Of a stretch of 64,000 nt of DNA, positions 1 to 9,089 are shown in pieces (positions within the stretch are counted from its first letter, which is position 1; every line of letters begins with the position of its first letter). Made by a program: the position numbers and the translations under genes. The notes under the pieces were generated by a model. That model made no database searches and was not told the DNA's origin. It saw nothing but the letters and a program-made list of their open reading frames with translations. This DNA is from Deltaproteobacteria bacterium (GTDB taxonomy: Bacteria; Myxococcota_A; Polyangia; Polyangiales; Ga0077539), in NCBI GenBank assembly GCA_030694465.1, contig JAUXYJ010000055.1, forward strand, positions 450,413 to 514,412, written 5' to 3'.

Positions 1-45
1 TCGACTGAGCCCCACAATCCTAGCGAATTTACAGAGGATGACTCC

Positions 46-711
46 TTGCCAGGGGTCTCACTCACGCAGCCTGGTGCAGCCCGTGTTGGCGCGCGCTCTG
101 TCTCGGATCGACACCTCAAGAGCGTGATCGAGTCGCTCGTGTTCGTGAGTGACAAGCCCCTCGCGCCAGCCGAAATCGCACAAATTGCCCACGCAGAGAC
201 ACGCGATGTCCGACGTCTGCTGGGTGAACTGCAGGACGATTACAAACACCGAGGTATCCACCTCGACGAGCTCGCGGGTGGCTGGCAATTTCGTTCAAGC
301 GCTGCCAACTCGCCCTTCGTCCGAGAACTGCTCCAGGCAAAGCCCATCAAACTCTCTCGGGCGCAGGTCGAAACGCTCGCAATCGTCGCGTACAGGCAAC
401 CCACGACGCGCCCCGAAGTGGACGACATTCGAGGCGTTGACTCGGGCGGCGCTCTCAAGACGCTGCTTGACCGCGGACTCGTGCGAATGATGGGCCGCAA
501 AGAAGAAGCTGGTCGCCCCGTGCTCTACGGCACAACGTCAGAATTCCTTGCGTTTTTTGGGCTCAAATCACTCCGTGAGATGCCCAGTCTGCGTGAGTTT
601 ACGGAGCTCACTGCAGACAGCGCGCACACCCTCGCAAAGCAAGACGACGAGGCCGCCGCGACCGAGATCACAGACCCTGGCCCCAAGGGATCTGGCCCCG
701 AAGCTCGATAG
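46..711 (+). CDS. scpB: Segregation and condensation protein B (ScpB)
   Basis: ScpB is the winged-helix kleisin partner that, with ScpA and SMC, forms the condensin that compacts and segregates chromosomes. The conserved first winged helix starts at LKSVIESLVFVSDKPL and the second contains the typical LSRAQVETLAIVAYRQP and VDSGGALKTLLDRGLV segments, followed by GRPVLYGTTSEFLAFFGL. The C-terminal 45 residues are a variable acidic tail. A TTG start at 46 has AGAGG about 8 bases upstream. The frame is also open to base 1, so a start just outside the window cannot be excluded. scpA would be expected immediately upstream. Identity is secure; only the start is uncertain. Confidence 0.9.
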   Translation: MPGVSLTQPGAARVGARSVSDRHLKSVIESLVFVSDKPLAPAEIAQIAHAETRDVRRLLGELQDDYKHRGIHLDELAGGWQFRSSAANSPFVRELLQAKPIKLSRAQVETLAIVAYRQPTTRPEVDDIRGVDSGGALKTLLDRGLVRMMGRKEEAGRPVLYGTTSEFLAFFGLKSLREMPSLREFTELTADSAHTLAKQDDEAAATEITDPGPKGSGPEAR

Positions 712-783
712 CAAGCAAAACGACCCAGCCGCCATGTCGTGCATGGGTACAATCGCGGCAAAAATCCGCTATAAACCGCGGCG

Positions 784-1722
784 ATGTACTTTCAAGAGAT
801 CATCCTAACGCTTGCCAAGTTTTGGTCCGAACGTGGGTGCGTGCTCGTCCAGCCCTACAACTCCGAGGTGGGCGCGGGAACCTTTAACCCTGCGACCTTT
901 CTCCGCGCACTCGGTCCCGAGCCCTGGAATGTCGCCTTTGTCGAGCCATCAAGGCGCCCAGCGGATGGACGATATGGTGAAAATCCCAACCGATTGCAGC
1001 AGTTTCATCAGTATCAAGTCATCCTTAAGCCGTCGCCCAAGGACATCCAAGCGCAGTATTTAGAGTCGCTCCGGGCCCTCGGAACGAACCCCAAAAACCA
1101 CGACGTGCGCTTTGTCGAAGACGACTGGAAGAGCCCTACACTTGGCGCTTGGGGCCTCGGCTGGCAGGTGTGGCTCGATGGGCTCGAGATCTCACAGTTC
1201 ACCTACTTTCAGCAGTGTGGCGGGATCGACTGTCGACCTGTCTCTGGTGAACTGACCTACGGGCTCGAGCGCATCGCGATGTACCTGCAAGACGTCGATA
1301 ACGTCTACGATCTCGCCTGGTCACCGAGCGTTTCGTACGGCGAAATCGCAAAGCGCGCCGAGTGGGAGTGGAGCAGCTACAACTTCGAGCAGGCTGATCC
1401 CGACTACCACCGAACACTCTTTGAGCTGAGCGAACGCGAATGCCGTCGATTGCTTTCTCTCGAAGAACACACGGTCGAAGCCAAAAAGGGCCCCGCTCGC
1501 TCCGAGTGGGTCTACGCCCGCCCACCGCTCGAACGCCTGGTTCTTCCGGCCTATGATTTTTGCGTCAAAGCATCCCACCACTTCAACGTACTCGACGCGC
1601 GCGGCGCGATCTCTGTGGCTGCTCGCGAAGACTACATCCGTCGCGTCCGTGGCGTCGCATCGAAGTGTGCCGAGAGCTTCCTCGCACAACGCGAAGCTCT
1701 TGGATTTCCCCTGTTAAAGTAG
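784..1722 (+). CDS. glyQ: Glycine--tRNA ligase alpha subunit
   Basis: This is the catalytic subunit of the heterotetrameric bacterial glycyl-tRNA synthetase, which charges tRNA-Gly in the cytoplasm. The protein is 312 residues, close to the usual length of about 300. It has the family hallmarks: the [20 protein letters not shown] start, the class II motif region [26 protein letters not shown]-type [18 protein letters not shown] and the [13 protein letters not shown] motif 3 region. ATG 784 gives the canonical MYFQEIIL N terminus. The beta subunit (GlyS) normally follows glyQ, but here the next gene is convergent yraN, so glyS must lie elsewhere. Confidence 0.96.
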   Translation: MYFQEIILTLAKFWSERGCVLVQPYNSEVGAGTFNPATFLRALGPEPWNVAFVEPSRRPADGRYGENPNRLQQFHQYQVILKPSPKDIQAQYLESLRALGTNPKNHDVRFVEDDWKSPTLGAWGLGWQVWLDGLEISQFTYFQQCGGIDCRPVSGELTYGLERIAMYLQDVDNVYDLAWSPSVSYGEIAKRAEWEWSSYNFEQADPDYHRTLFELSERECRRLLSLEEHTVEAKKGPARSEWVYARPPLERLVLPAYDFCVKASHHFNVLDARGAISVAAREDYIRRVRGVASKCAESFLAQREALGFPLLK

Positions 1723-1752
1723 CGTCATGACCGCTGTCTCCGAGCCAATACA

Positions 1753-2169
1753 TCAGAACGTCAGAACATTCTCGAGCAGCTCAAATCCCCGGTCGCATAC
1801 TGCGGCTAGATCAACGCGGAGCTCTCGCTCGAAAGGCCAGCGCTCTAAGAGACCAAGTGCCGCCCGCCGCAATCGCTTCTGCTTTGTAGGGGTAAGACTC
1901 AACAGCGCGTCGCGAGGGGTCGTGCCACGGCGATAGCGCACCTCCACCACCACAAGCGTCTCACCATCAAACGCGACGATATCCAGCTCATCGGAGCCGA
2001 CGCGCACGTTGATCCCCCAAATGACCCACCCTCGCTGCTCCAGGTATTGCGCGACCTGTCTCTCTGCAGCCCGCCCAATGAGAGTGGTTGTAGAGGGGGA
2101 TCGCTTCCGGCGCCCGTGATCTAACTTTCGAGAGCACTCTATCGCTTGCGACGGGTCGCTCGCAGTCAC
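1753..2169 (-). CDS. yraN: YraN/UPF0102 family endonuclease-fold protein
   Basis: This is a small protein of the UPF0102 family, which has a PD-(D/E)XK nuclease-like fold; its cellular role is not firmly established. The core is visible as GRAAERQVAQYLEQRGW, then GSDELDIVAFDGETLVVVEVRYR, which carries the acidic residues expected for metal binding, then TPTKQKRLRRAALGLL. The frame stays open upstream to 2316, but that part would overlap the lipoprotein gene. GTG at 2167-2169 gives a normal 138-residue protein starting 15 bases after the lipoprotein stop. It is convergent with glyQ across a 30-base gap. The start is inferred; the family call is good. Confidence 0.82.
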   Translation of the reverse strand: MTASDPSQAIECSRKLDHGRRKRSPSTTTLIGRAAERQVAQYLEQRGWVIWGINVRVGSDELDIVAFDGETLVVVEVRYRRGTTPRDALLSLTPTKQKRLRRAALGLLERWPFERELRVDLAAVCDRGFELLENVLTF

Positions 2170-2183
2170 CCCTACTGTGCAGC

Positions 2184-2594
2184 TTACGGAGCGGCCGCGA
2201 CGAGAGAGCTCCGCACACAATACTTCCCGCGAATGCCGGGATCCCCTGCAACGAACGCTGTAACGCACGCGAAGTTCTCGGGGCACTCCGTGTCTGCGTT
2301 GCATTTTACCGTACAAAAAACGCGCTCAGACTCTTTCTCGGGCTGCGTGGCTTCGGCCCAATGCCACACCATACAAACGCGCGTTCGGCACTGCAGAGAG
2401 CGGGTCTCAAGATAGACCTCCTGCTCGACAAAACACGCTTGCCCAGGGCGACAAGAGCGCATCATCCCGATGAGCGCCGGACGCGCGGGGCTACACGGGT
2501 CACCGATGCCCGTGTCCGCGCAACCGAGGCCGAGAAGGGCCATGCCGACAGCGACACATGACAACCAAGTTTTCGTTGTGGACGCACTAGTCAT
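2184..2594 (-). CDS. Cys-rich putative lipoprotein
   Basis: This is a 136-residue protein with an N-terminal hydrophobic stretch ending in the lipobox-like LLGLGCAD, so it is probably exported and lipidated. The mature part has many cysteines (for example CSPARP, SCRPGQACF, LQCRTRVC, CTVKCNADTECPENFACV), a spacing that resembles short disulfide-rich modules common in myxobacterial surface proteins. ATG 2592-2594 was chosen because it places the signal sequence at the N terminus; the open frame continues further upstream with non-signal residues. yraN starts 15 bases downstream, suggesting a two-gene unit. No specific function can be assigned. Confidence 0.65.
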   Translation of the reverse strand: MTSASTTKTWLSCVAVGMALLGLGCADTGIGDPCSPARPALIGMMRSCRPGQACFVEQEVYLETRSLQCRTRVCMVWHWAEATQPEKESERVFCTVKCNADTECPENFACVTAFVAGDPGIRGKYCVRSSLVAAAP

Positions 2595-3209
2595 GCTCGA
2601 AACACCGCAGCTGGTAGAAGAGAGAAGAGGGTCGACCATGAACCACCCGAAAAAGCCGAACAAAACGCGCTTTAGCCGATGAAAGTGTCAAGTACTTGAA
2701 TGGTCGATTGAGGCCGCGGCGACCGCAGCCGTGACGAAGGTTATCCCGCACCATTTCTCAGCGTCAAGACGCATTTGAACCTGAGCGACTGACTGACGCG
2801 ATCACAACACCGTCTTCCGTCTTCCGTCCGTCGCTGCAATCGAGCCGCGAAGACCCACCTTTATTCCCCGCCGGACTTGTACAAAAAACAGCCTCATGGC
2901 AATACTTGGCTGTAGCTGTACTTTTGTCGAAGCTGTTCCCTCGCTACCTTTGCAAGGTTGCGAGCGTGCACGAAGCGGCTTGGCCAGAGGCACATCGACT
3001 GCCGCCCAAAAACATTTTGGGTCGACAACAAGATTCCCACATTGGTGACCGATTCTTGTGCCACGTCAGTTTTCCAGCGCAACCTTGCAACGCTTTTGAT
3101 AGAAGGATGCGCTTGAGGTGTTCCAGGTCAGCGGACGTGTTGTTCTGTTGGACTGCCGAATTCCCTGCAAAGTTCCAGCGAAAAAGTGGTTTCGAGGAGA
3201 GACACAGTG
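2595..3209. other. Divergent intergenic region upstream of the Glt-like cluster
   Basis: About 615 bases separate the divergent lipoprotein gene and the first TPR gene. No reading frame here shows a recognisable domain or a plausible ribosome-binding site. The region holds a short direct repeat of CTTCCGT units around 2813-2830 and must contain promoters for both directions. I could not identify a clear -35/-10 pair. Confidence 0.5.
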
Positions 3210-4862
3210 ATGGGTCGTTCGCGATATGCAGGCGTACTGGTGATGTTTGGGGCTCTCGCGGGGGTGTCACTCGCACCCGCAACAGCTTCAGCGCAGCAGC
3301 GTAATACTGGCACTGGCACCCAACAGGGTGGCGCGGACATGTCCTTCGCGCCTGAAGGGCAGGCGCAGGATGCGCCGCCGGCGGATGGACCTCCCTCCGA
3401 AGCCATGGCCAACGCGCTGCGCTTGTACCAACAAGAGCGCTACCAAGAGAGCTGTGTACAGTTTCAGCGCGTGGTGGAGAACGAGACGGGCGACGCCCCG
3501 GCTCAGATCCAGAAGGCTCAGTTCCATCTGGGAAAGTGCCTCTACCATCTGCGCTTCTACCAATCAGCCCTTGCGGTCTTCGACGAAATCGTTGAGCACC
3601 AAAACGGTCGACATCTCTATTTCGCCTCGACCCTTCAGTGGTTGGCGCAGCTCGCCTCACAGCTCCCCGAACCGGCCGACATCATCCGCCGAGTGGGGCG
3701 CTACTCTCCCGAGCAGCTGAATCAGTTCAACAACGCCGAGTCGCGGGACCTCTACAACCAGCTCTTGTTCTTGCTCGGACGAGCCAAGTACAACGACGGC
3801 AACTTTGAAGAGGCCGTCGGGCTGTTCAATCAGGTCCAGCGCAACTCATCGTTCTACGTCCAAGCCCGCTTCTTCATGGGCATCTCGCATGTGCGCAACC
3901 ACCGATCGCAACCTGCGATCGACGCATTTACAAACATTCAAGACGCCATCAGCGAGGGCGTCCGCGTTGAAGACTCTCAGCGCATGAACGATTTGGCGTG
4001 GCTTGAACGCGCCCGTCTTTACTACTCAACTCGCCACTACGACAGCGCCATCGAGGCATGGAACCGCGTGGACGTGGACAGTGAGTACTGGCTCGACTCG
4101 CTCTTCGAAGAGTCTTGGGCATACTATCTCCAGCAGGACTATGCCCGCGCTCTGGGCAATATCCACACGCTCAACAGTCCCTACTTCGCCAATGCATTCT
4201 ATCCAGAATCCTTGGTGCTCAAGAGCGTGATTTTCTTCTCGAATTGTCACTATGACGAAGCTGAGTCCGTCATCGCGCAGTTCAACCAGCGGTATGGCGA
4301 TGTCCGTCCCGAGCTGCAGCGATACTTGCAGCAGTACGGTGACAACAACAGCTTCTTCCGATTCTTGAAAGAAGTCCGTTCGGGAAGCGCCTCGCTGCCT
4401 GCTCGCTTGCGCCCCATTGTTGAGACCGCCCTCGGTGACCGAACACTTCTCCGAAACATCGAGTACGTGAACGTTCTCGAGTCAGAAGAACGCCGACTTG
4501 CCGGAATGCCCCCCGCCTTCCGCAATAGCTCGCTAGGAGCGCGTGTTCTTCAGGACATTTCAGTCGCGAAGAGCTTCGCGGTCGACCAAGCTGGCGATCT
4601 CGCCCGCGGTCGCTACCAGCGTCTACTCGACGAACTGCAAGACCTTCAGAATCAAACCACCGCGATTCTCATTGAAATTCTCAATGCTCGTCGTGGTCAG
4701 CTTTCCGCGGCGATCGCGGGTGAACAACAGCGCGATATCAACACCCCAGCGGCGCGCGTTGTCGCGGACGAAGAGCATTATCTTTGGCCCTTCAACGGTG
4801 AGTACTGGCGAGATGAACTTGGCTTCTATCGCCAACAAATCGCTCCACGTTGTGGTCGCTAG
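3210..4862 (+). CDS. gltC: Secreted TPR protein, GltC-like
   Basis: This is a 550-residue exported protein opening the Glt-like block. ATG 3210 is preceded by GAGGAGAG at 3195-3202 and gives a clear signal peptide (MGRSRYAGVLVMFGALAGVS, cleavage near ATASAQ). The body is tetratricopeptide-like, with helical pairs such as NALRLYQQERYQESCVQFQR, FHLGKCLYHLRFYQSALAVF and LGRAKYNDGNFEEAVGLFNQ. In M. xanthus, GltC is a TPR protein of the envelope gliding complex. Assignment here rests on being the first gene of a C-D-E-F-G-like order, on export and on TPR content. Other periplasmic TPR proteins could look similar, so the symbol is provisional. Confidence 0.6.
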   Translation: MGRSRYAGVLVMFGALAGVSLAPATASAQQRNTGTGTQQGGADMSFAPEGQAQDAPPADGPPSEAMANALRLYQQERYQESCVQFQRVVENETGDAPAQIQKAQFHLGKCLYHLRFYQSALAVFDEIVEHQNGRHLYFASTLQWLAQLASQLPEPADIIRRVGRYSPEQLNQFNNAESRDLYNQLLFLLGRAKYNDGNFEEAVGLFNQVQRNSSFYVQARFFMGISHVRNHRSQPAIDAFTNIQDAISEGVRVEDSQRMNDLAWLERARLYYSTRHYDSAIEAWNRVDVDSEYWLDSLFEESWAYYLQQDYARALGNIHTLNSPYFANAFYPESLVLKSVIFFSNCHYDEAESVIAQFNQRYGDVRPELQRYLQQYGDNNSFFRFLKEVRSGSASLPARLRPIVETALGDRTLLRNIEYVNVLESEERRLAGMPPAFRNSSLGARVLQDISVAKSFAVDQAGDLARGRYQRLLDELQDLQNQTTAILIEILNARRGQLSAAIAGEQQRDINTPAARVVADEEHYLWPFNGEYWRDELGFYRQQIAPRCGR

Positions 4863-5055
4863 ACCCCATCTGAGTGGACGATTTAGGCGCTCTTCACTTC
4901 ACGATTGAATTCTCGTTTACTTATCCACTTCTCGACAGCGGACGCCCAATAGGCGTTATCGCTGCGAGCAACGGATAGCCGACCAATTGGCAGTTCGCAG
5001 ATAGAACCCACTCCCGCGACACGTGTGTGACCGCGGCGAGACGCAGGAGGAGATG

Positions 5056-8000
5056 ATGGTTAGGCCTTTGTGGACGAAAGCACCGTGGTTGCTCACGGTC
5101 CTCGTACTCACGATGACACCGTTGGTACACGGTCAATCGCGAACTGGTGGTCGTAGCGGAAACGCTGCGGCTGCGACTACCGCCGCTGCGGCGCCGGCTG
5201 AGTCCCCGCCAACTGCGGGTGTGGCCGCAGTGGCGCCCAACGTGTGCGTGGCGGAAGACCACCGCAACGCCGCGACAGCGTGTCCTCCTGGGATCGCTCG
5301 CATTGGGAGTGGACGAAGCACTGCGCCTCCCGCGGCTGCCCCTGAGAATCTTGGCCAGGCCAAGAACAAGGGGACCAAGAGCAAGCTGGGCGATTCGCCA
5401 TATCAGCTTGATTCTCGCACCATGTTGCGCCGCAATACGCTGCAGCGTCAGACAGAAGATCTGTTGCGGCGTGAGATTCAGCTCACCGCTCAGCTTGGCC
5501 GAAGCATGAACCGGAACGATCCCAATCGTCCCAACACGCTTATGCGACTCGCTGAGAACCTTCAAGAGTTGTCGTCCACGCTTAACGGGCGCGCGCAAGA
5601 TCTCCACGAAGACATCTTCCGCGCACAACAGGCGCGCAACAACGGCGAGGTTCAGAATATCCAGCGCCGACAGCAGCAGCTGCTCACCGAAGCGCGTGAT
5701 CAACGAGCTCAGCTGACCCGAGTGTTTGAGACGCTGGTTTCAGACCATCCCAACTACAATCGCATGGACGCGGTGTTGTTCTACCTGGCATTTGCTTACC
5801 AGGAAGGCCGCAATATGGATCAAGCACGTCGAGTGTACTTGCTCCTAATCCAGCGATTTCCGCAGTCGCAATATGTTCCCAATGCCTACCTCTCCTTTGC
5901 TGAGTTCTTCTTCGAGCAGGGAGACATGGAGAGCGCGGCTCAGTTCTACAGCCAAGTCATTAACATCAATACTCCCGAGAACAACGTTCGGGGCTATGCG
6001 ATGTACAAGATGGCTTGGGTAGAGTTTAACCGAACTCACTTTGAAGCCTCCCTGCAACAGTTCTTTAACGTGATCGACTACGGTCGATCACAGCCAGACA
6101 ACCCTGGCGTCCAGCCACTGATGCGTAGCTCGCGCACCGAGCTGGTTAGCGCCTACGGTTCTGTCTACGGCGTCTCCCGCCCTCTCAACCCCTCCCAAGC
6201 GCTCAACACTTTCCGTCGCTACGCAGCGGACGAAAACGGGGCCTTTGAGATGCTTGAGAAGCTCGGCGAGCTGTATCAAGACAACGGTCAGTGGCCTAAC
6301 TCGATTTCGGTCTTTCATGAGCTTCAGGCTCAAAGGGCGGACAACGACAAGTTCTGCCACTGGCAGGGACAAGTCGCTCGTGCGTATGTTGCGCTGAATC
6401 GCCGCGATGAAATGATGCGTGAGTTGACCCGATTGATCGACGTCTACGATCAGTACCGCGGAGCAAGCTCACGACGATCGGCCGAAGCAAAGGGCTCCTG
6501 TCGAGATGCGACTGCCCGAGTTGTCTACGACGTGGCATCGCACTGGCATCTTGAAGCGATTGGCCGCTCGGCTGAAGGACAGTTGCAGACTCGCGGCACC
6601 CGTGATCCCGCAACGATGACTCGCGCCGCGCAGCTCTACAATCTGCTTCTTGAGAAGTTCCCGGATCTCGACGCTGTGACCTTTCCGGACTACAGCAGAG
6701 CTGACTGGCCTACGCGCTACCGCATTGCCTATTACTGCGCAGACATTCTTCGCGACCAAGGCAACTTCGCAGAGTGCGGACCAGCATACGATCGCGTAGT
6801 CGAGATGAACCCGACGGGCGAATACACCGAAGATGCTGCATACAAAGCAGTGCTTTGCTACAACGACCAGTTCACGCGTGAGCTTGCTGAGTCGTCACGC
6901 CGCCGTCCGGCGCGGGCTACCGCGAGCCGTACGGGTCGTCAGGCTGCCCCTGAGCCCGAGAACGCCACGCGTTACGCGCCCCGCGATTTCAATCGGCAAG
7001 AGACTGGGATGTTCGGAGCGTTTACTCGCTACGTCTGCTACGCGACGAACGCGCTGCAGGCTGCAAGTGGTGCACGCCCCGCGACGCCTCCAGCAGCGGC
7101 AGGCGAGCCGCAAGAAGACCCACGCCAAGTGGTCATGACGATCAAGTATCGTCGTGCCTATCTTTACTATGCAGCGAACAAATTCGAAGAGGCATCGACG
7201 CTCTTCCGCGATATCGCGCTCCCGTCCAACACGGACGTGTCACGCGAGGCGCAAGATCCCGAGAACCTTCGCGAGATCGCTGCCGACCTCTATCTCGACA
7301 CTCTTGTCGTGATGGGTCAACGTTGGAATCCCTCACGCCCTGCATGTTTTGATGCAATGGAGCGTGATCTTCCGCTTATCAAAGAGCGCTTCTGTGGCGC
7401 TTCGACTCGCTCAAGCCACGAAGAGTTCTGTCAGCGCATGGACCTCCTCGGGTGCCAGATCCTTCGTAAGAAGGCAGAGTCCCTCGGGACAGCTCGCCGT
7501 TTCGAAGAGGCTGGTCGCGCGTATGTGACCATTGTTCGAGATCATCCGGAGTGCCGCGCTCGTGACGATGCTCGTGCAGACGAGATGCTCTACAACGCTG
7601 CGGTGATGTTTGACTCGGGCAACATGCTCGGCCGCGCGATGCGCGTCCGTGACTCGCTCGTGCAGATTTTCTTGCCGCGCAACTCTGCTTGGGCGCAGCG
7701 TGCGCTTTATCGTTTGGGAGGAAACTACCACGCGATCCAGGTGTTCGGCCGCGCCGCGGATTATTACGAACGCTACGCGGACTACGTGTACGGCAACCGC
7801 GCGGTGGCGACCCAAGCAGACGCCGACGCTGTGACTCAAGCAGCCGACGCACTTCGCCAAGCGACCATCTTCCGAATTGGTTTGGGCGAGGAGCAGAAGG
7901 CTCTCGACAACGCTTCGAAGTTTGCTCGTTACTTCGGTACCGAAGAGCGCTTTCGTCGGCAAGCAGCTGGCGTGGTGTTCTCGATTGGTCAGATCTATCA

Positions 8001-9036
8001 AGATCGCGCAGAGCGCTTTGCGCGCGACCAAGCCCTCTCGGTCGAAGATCGCCGCACACGGTCACGTGGCGCCTGGCAGGACGTTATCCGTCACTACACA
8101 GGCTTTGTGAACCGCTACGCGCGCAACGGAACCCTCGACCAGCAAATCCAGGGCAATGTCGCCCTAGGCCGCGGCTATCTCAAGATCGAAGACAGCACCA
8201 ACTCCACCCTGTACTTCCGCGCCGCGGTTGCACAGTGGGGCGAGGTCGCGACCAATGCAGATGGCACTCGCGTCGAGAACGCTGTGGCTGCTGGCGAGAC
8301 CCGCATCCGCGAGCAATTGCGCGATCAGGGCGACGCTGCTGTCGCCGAGGCCATCGAGAAGACTCGTGATTCTGCTGCAGAAGCGCGATTCTACCTCGCG
8401 GATGCGGTCTACCAGCGGTTTATGTCCCGTCGTGTCCCTGCGTATCGTGGAGGCAACTCGTCACGAGCCTTCGACCAATGGACCACCCGTACGCTCACCC
8501 CGTACATTCAAGAGCAACAGCGCAATCTGTCGGAAGAGGCAACTCGCCAATTTCAGGCAGTCATCGCGATGCATGTTCCCAACTGGGAGATCGCAGCGGC
8601 TGCTCGTCTGGCTGACATGTTCTACCAGTTCGCGCAGATCATTCGCCGCGCCCCTATGCCCCCGGATTGGTCGCGCCCAGGCGAACCCTACGAGACCTTG
8701 CGTGCCACTTACGGCGCGATGATCGACGAGCGTACGCAGCCCATCATTGACACGGCCCGTCGTGGCTACGAAGCCTGCCTTACGCGCGCTACTCAGGTTC
8801 ACTGGTTTAACGAGTGGTCGCAGTTGTGCGAGCGAAATCTCAATGAGATTGATCGTCTTCGCTTTCCGCTGACCGACGAGATCCGCTCTGAGCCCAACCT
8901 GCTCTTCTCGCGCTTCTCCAATGCTCGCGTGGTGTTCACCATGCAGGCAGAGGACGACTCGAGCGAGAGCAGCGCACCCGATACGCAAGCTCCTGCAGTG
9001 CCAGCCGCCACCCCTGCGGCACAGGGGCGCCGATGA
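5056..9036 (+). CDS. gltD: Large secreted TPR protein, GltD (AgnA)-like
   Basis: This is a 1,326-residue exported protein. AGGAGG at 5045-5050 lies 5 bases before ATG 5056, which starts a signal peptide (MVRPLWTKAPWLLTVLVLTM, cleavage near VHGQ). An Ala/Thr/Pro-rich stretch follows, then a coiled-coil-prone region (roughly residues 125-220), then many TPR-like units such as FYLAFAYQEGRNMDQARRVY and LYRLGGNYHAIQVFGRAADY. A Cys-rich, low-complexity insertion sits near 6890-7110. M. xanthus GltD is a similarly large TPR protein in the periplasm-facing gliding complex. The stop overlaps an ATG at 9033 (ATGA), but the next gene probably starts at 9090. Size and order support the call; sequence identity was not tested. 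Confidence 0.62.
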   Translation: MVRPLWTKAPWLLTVLVLTMTPLVHGQSRTGGRSGNAAAATTAAAAPAESPPTAGVAAVAPNVCVAEDHRNAATACPPGIARIGSGRSTAPPAAAPENLGQAKNKGTKSKLGDSPYQLDSRTMLRRNTLQRQTEDLLRREIQLTAQLGRSMNRNDPNRPNTLMRLAENLQELSSTLNGRAQDLHEDIFRAQQARNNGEVQNIQRRQQQLLTEARDQRAQLTRVFETLVSDHPNYNRMDAVLFYLAFAYQEGRNMDQARRVYLLLIQRFPQSQYVPNAYLSFAEFFFEQGDMESAAQFYSQVININTPENNVRGYAMYKMAWVEFNRTHFEASLQQFFNVIDYGRSQPDNPGVQPLMRSSRTELVSAYGSVYGVSRPLNPSQALNTFRRYAADENGAFEMLEKLGELYQDNGQWPNSISVFHELQAQRADNDKFCHWQGQVARAYVALNRRDEMMRELTRLIDVYDQYRGASSRRSAEAKGSCRDATARVVYDVASHWHLEAIGRSAEGQLQTRGTRDPATMTRAAQLYNLLLEKFPDLDAVTFPDYSRADWPTRYRIAYYCADILRDQGNFAECGPAYDRVVEMNPTGEYTEDAAYKAVLCYNDQFTRELAESSRRRPARATASRTGRQAAPEPENATRYAPRDFNRQETGMFGAFTRYVCYATNALQAASGARPATPPAAAGEPQEDPRQVVMTIKYRRAYLYYAANKFEEASTLFRDIALPSNTDVSREAQDPENLREIAADLYLDTLVVMGQRWNPSRPACFDAMERDLPLIKERFCGASTRSSHEEFCQRMDLLGCQILRKKAESLGTARRFEEAGRAYVTIVRDHPECRARDDARADEMLYNAAVMFDSGNMLGRAMRVRDSLVQIFLPRNSAWAQRALYRLGGNYHAIQVFGRAADYYERYADYVYGNRAVATQADADAVTQAADALRQATIFRIGLGEEQKALDNASKFARYFGTEERFRRQAAGVVFSIGQIYQDRAERFARDQALSVEDRRTRSRGAWQDVIRHYTGFVNRYARNGTLDQQIQGNVALGRGYLKIEDSTNSTLYFRAAVAQWGEVATNADGTRVENAVAAGETRIREQLRDQGDAAVAEAIEKTRDSAAEARFYLADAVYQRFMSRRVPAYRGGNSSRAFDQWTTRTLTPYIQEQQRNLSEEATRQFQAVIAMHVPNWEIAAAARLADMFYQFAQIIRRAPMPPDWSRPGEPYETLRATYGAMIDERTQPIIDTARRGYEACLTRATQVHWFNEWSQLCERNLNEIDRLRFPLTDEIRSEPNLLFSRFSNARVVFTMQAEDDSSESSAPDTQAPAVPAATPAAQGRR

Positions 9037-9089
9037 AGTCGCAACACTCTTCTCCGCAAGTCTCCAAACTTGTCCAGGATCGTCGCGCC

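Noticed and set aside
2906..3304. A 132-codon open frame upstream of and overlapping gltC
   Set aside because: It overlaps the signal peptide region of the clear gltC-like gene in another frame and has no domain.
9033..9089. An ATGA-overlap start for the GltE-like lipoprotein
   Set aside because: It would add 19 charged residues in front of the lipoprotein signal; ATG 9090 gives a normal signal and lipobox.
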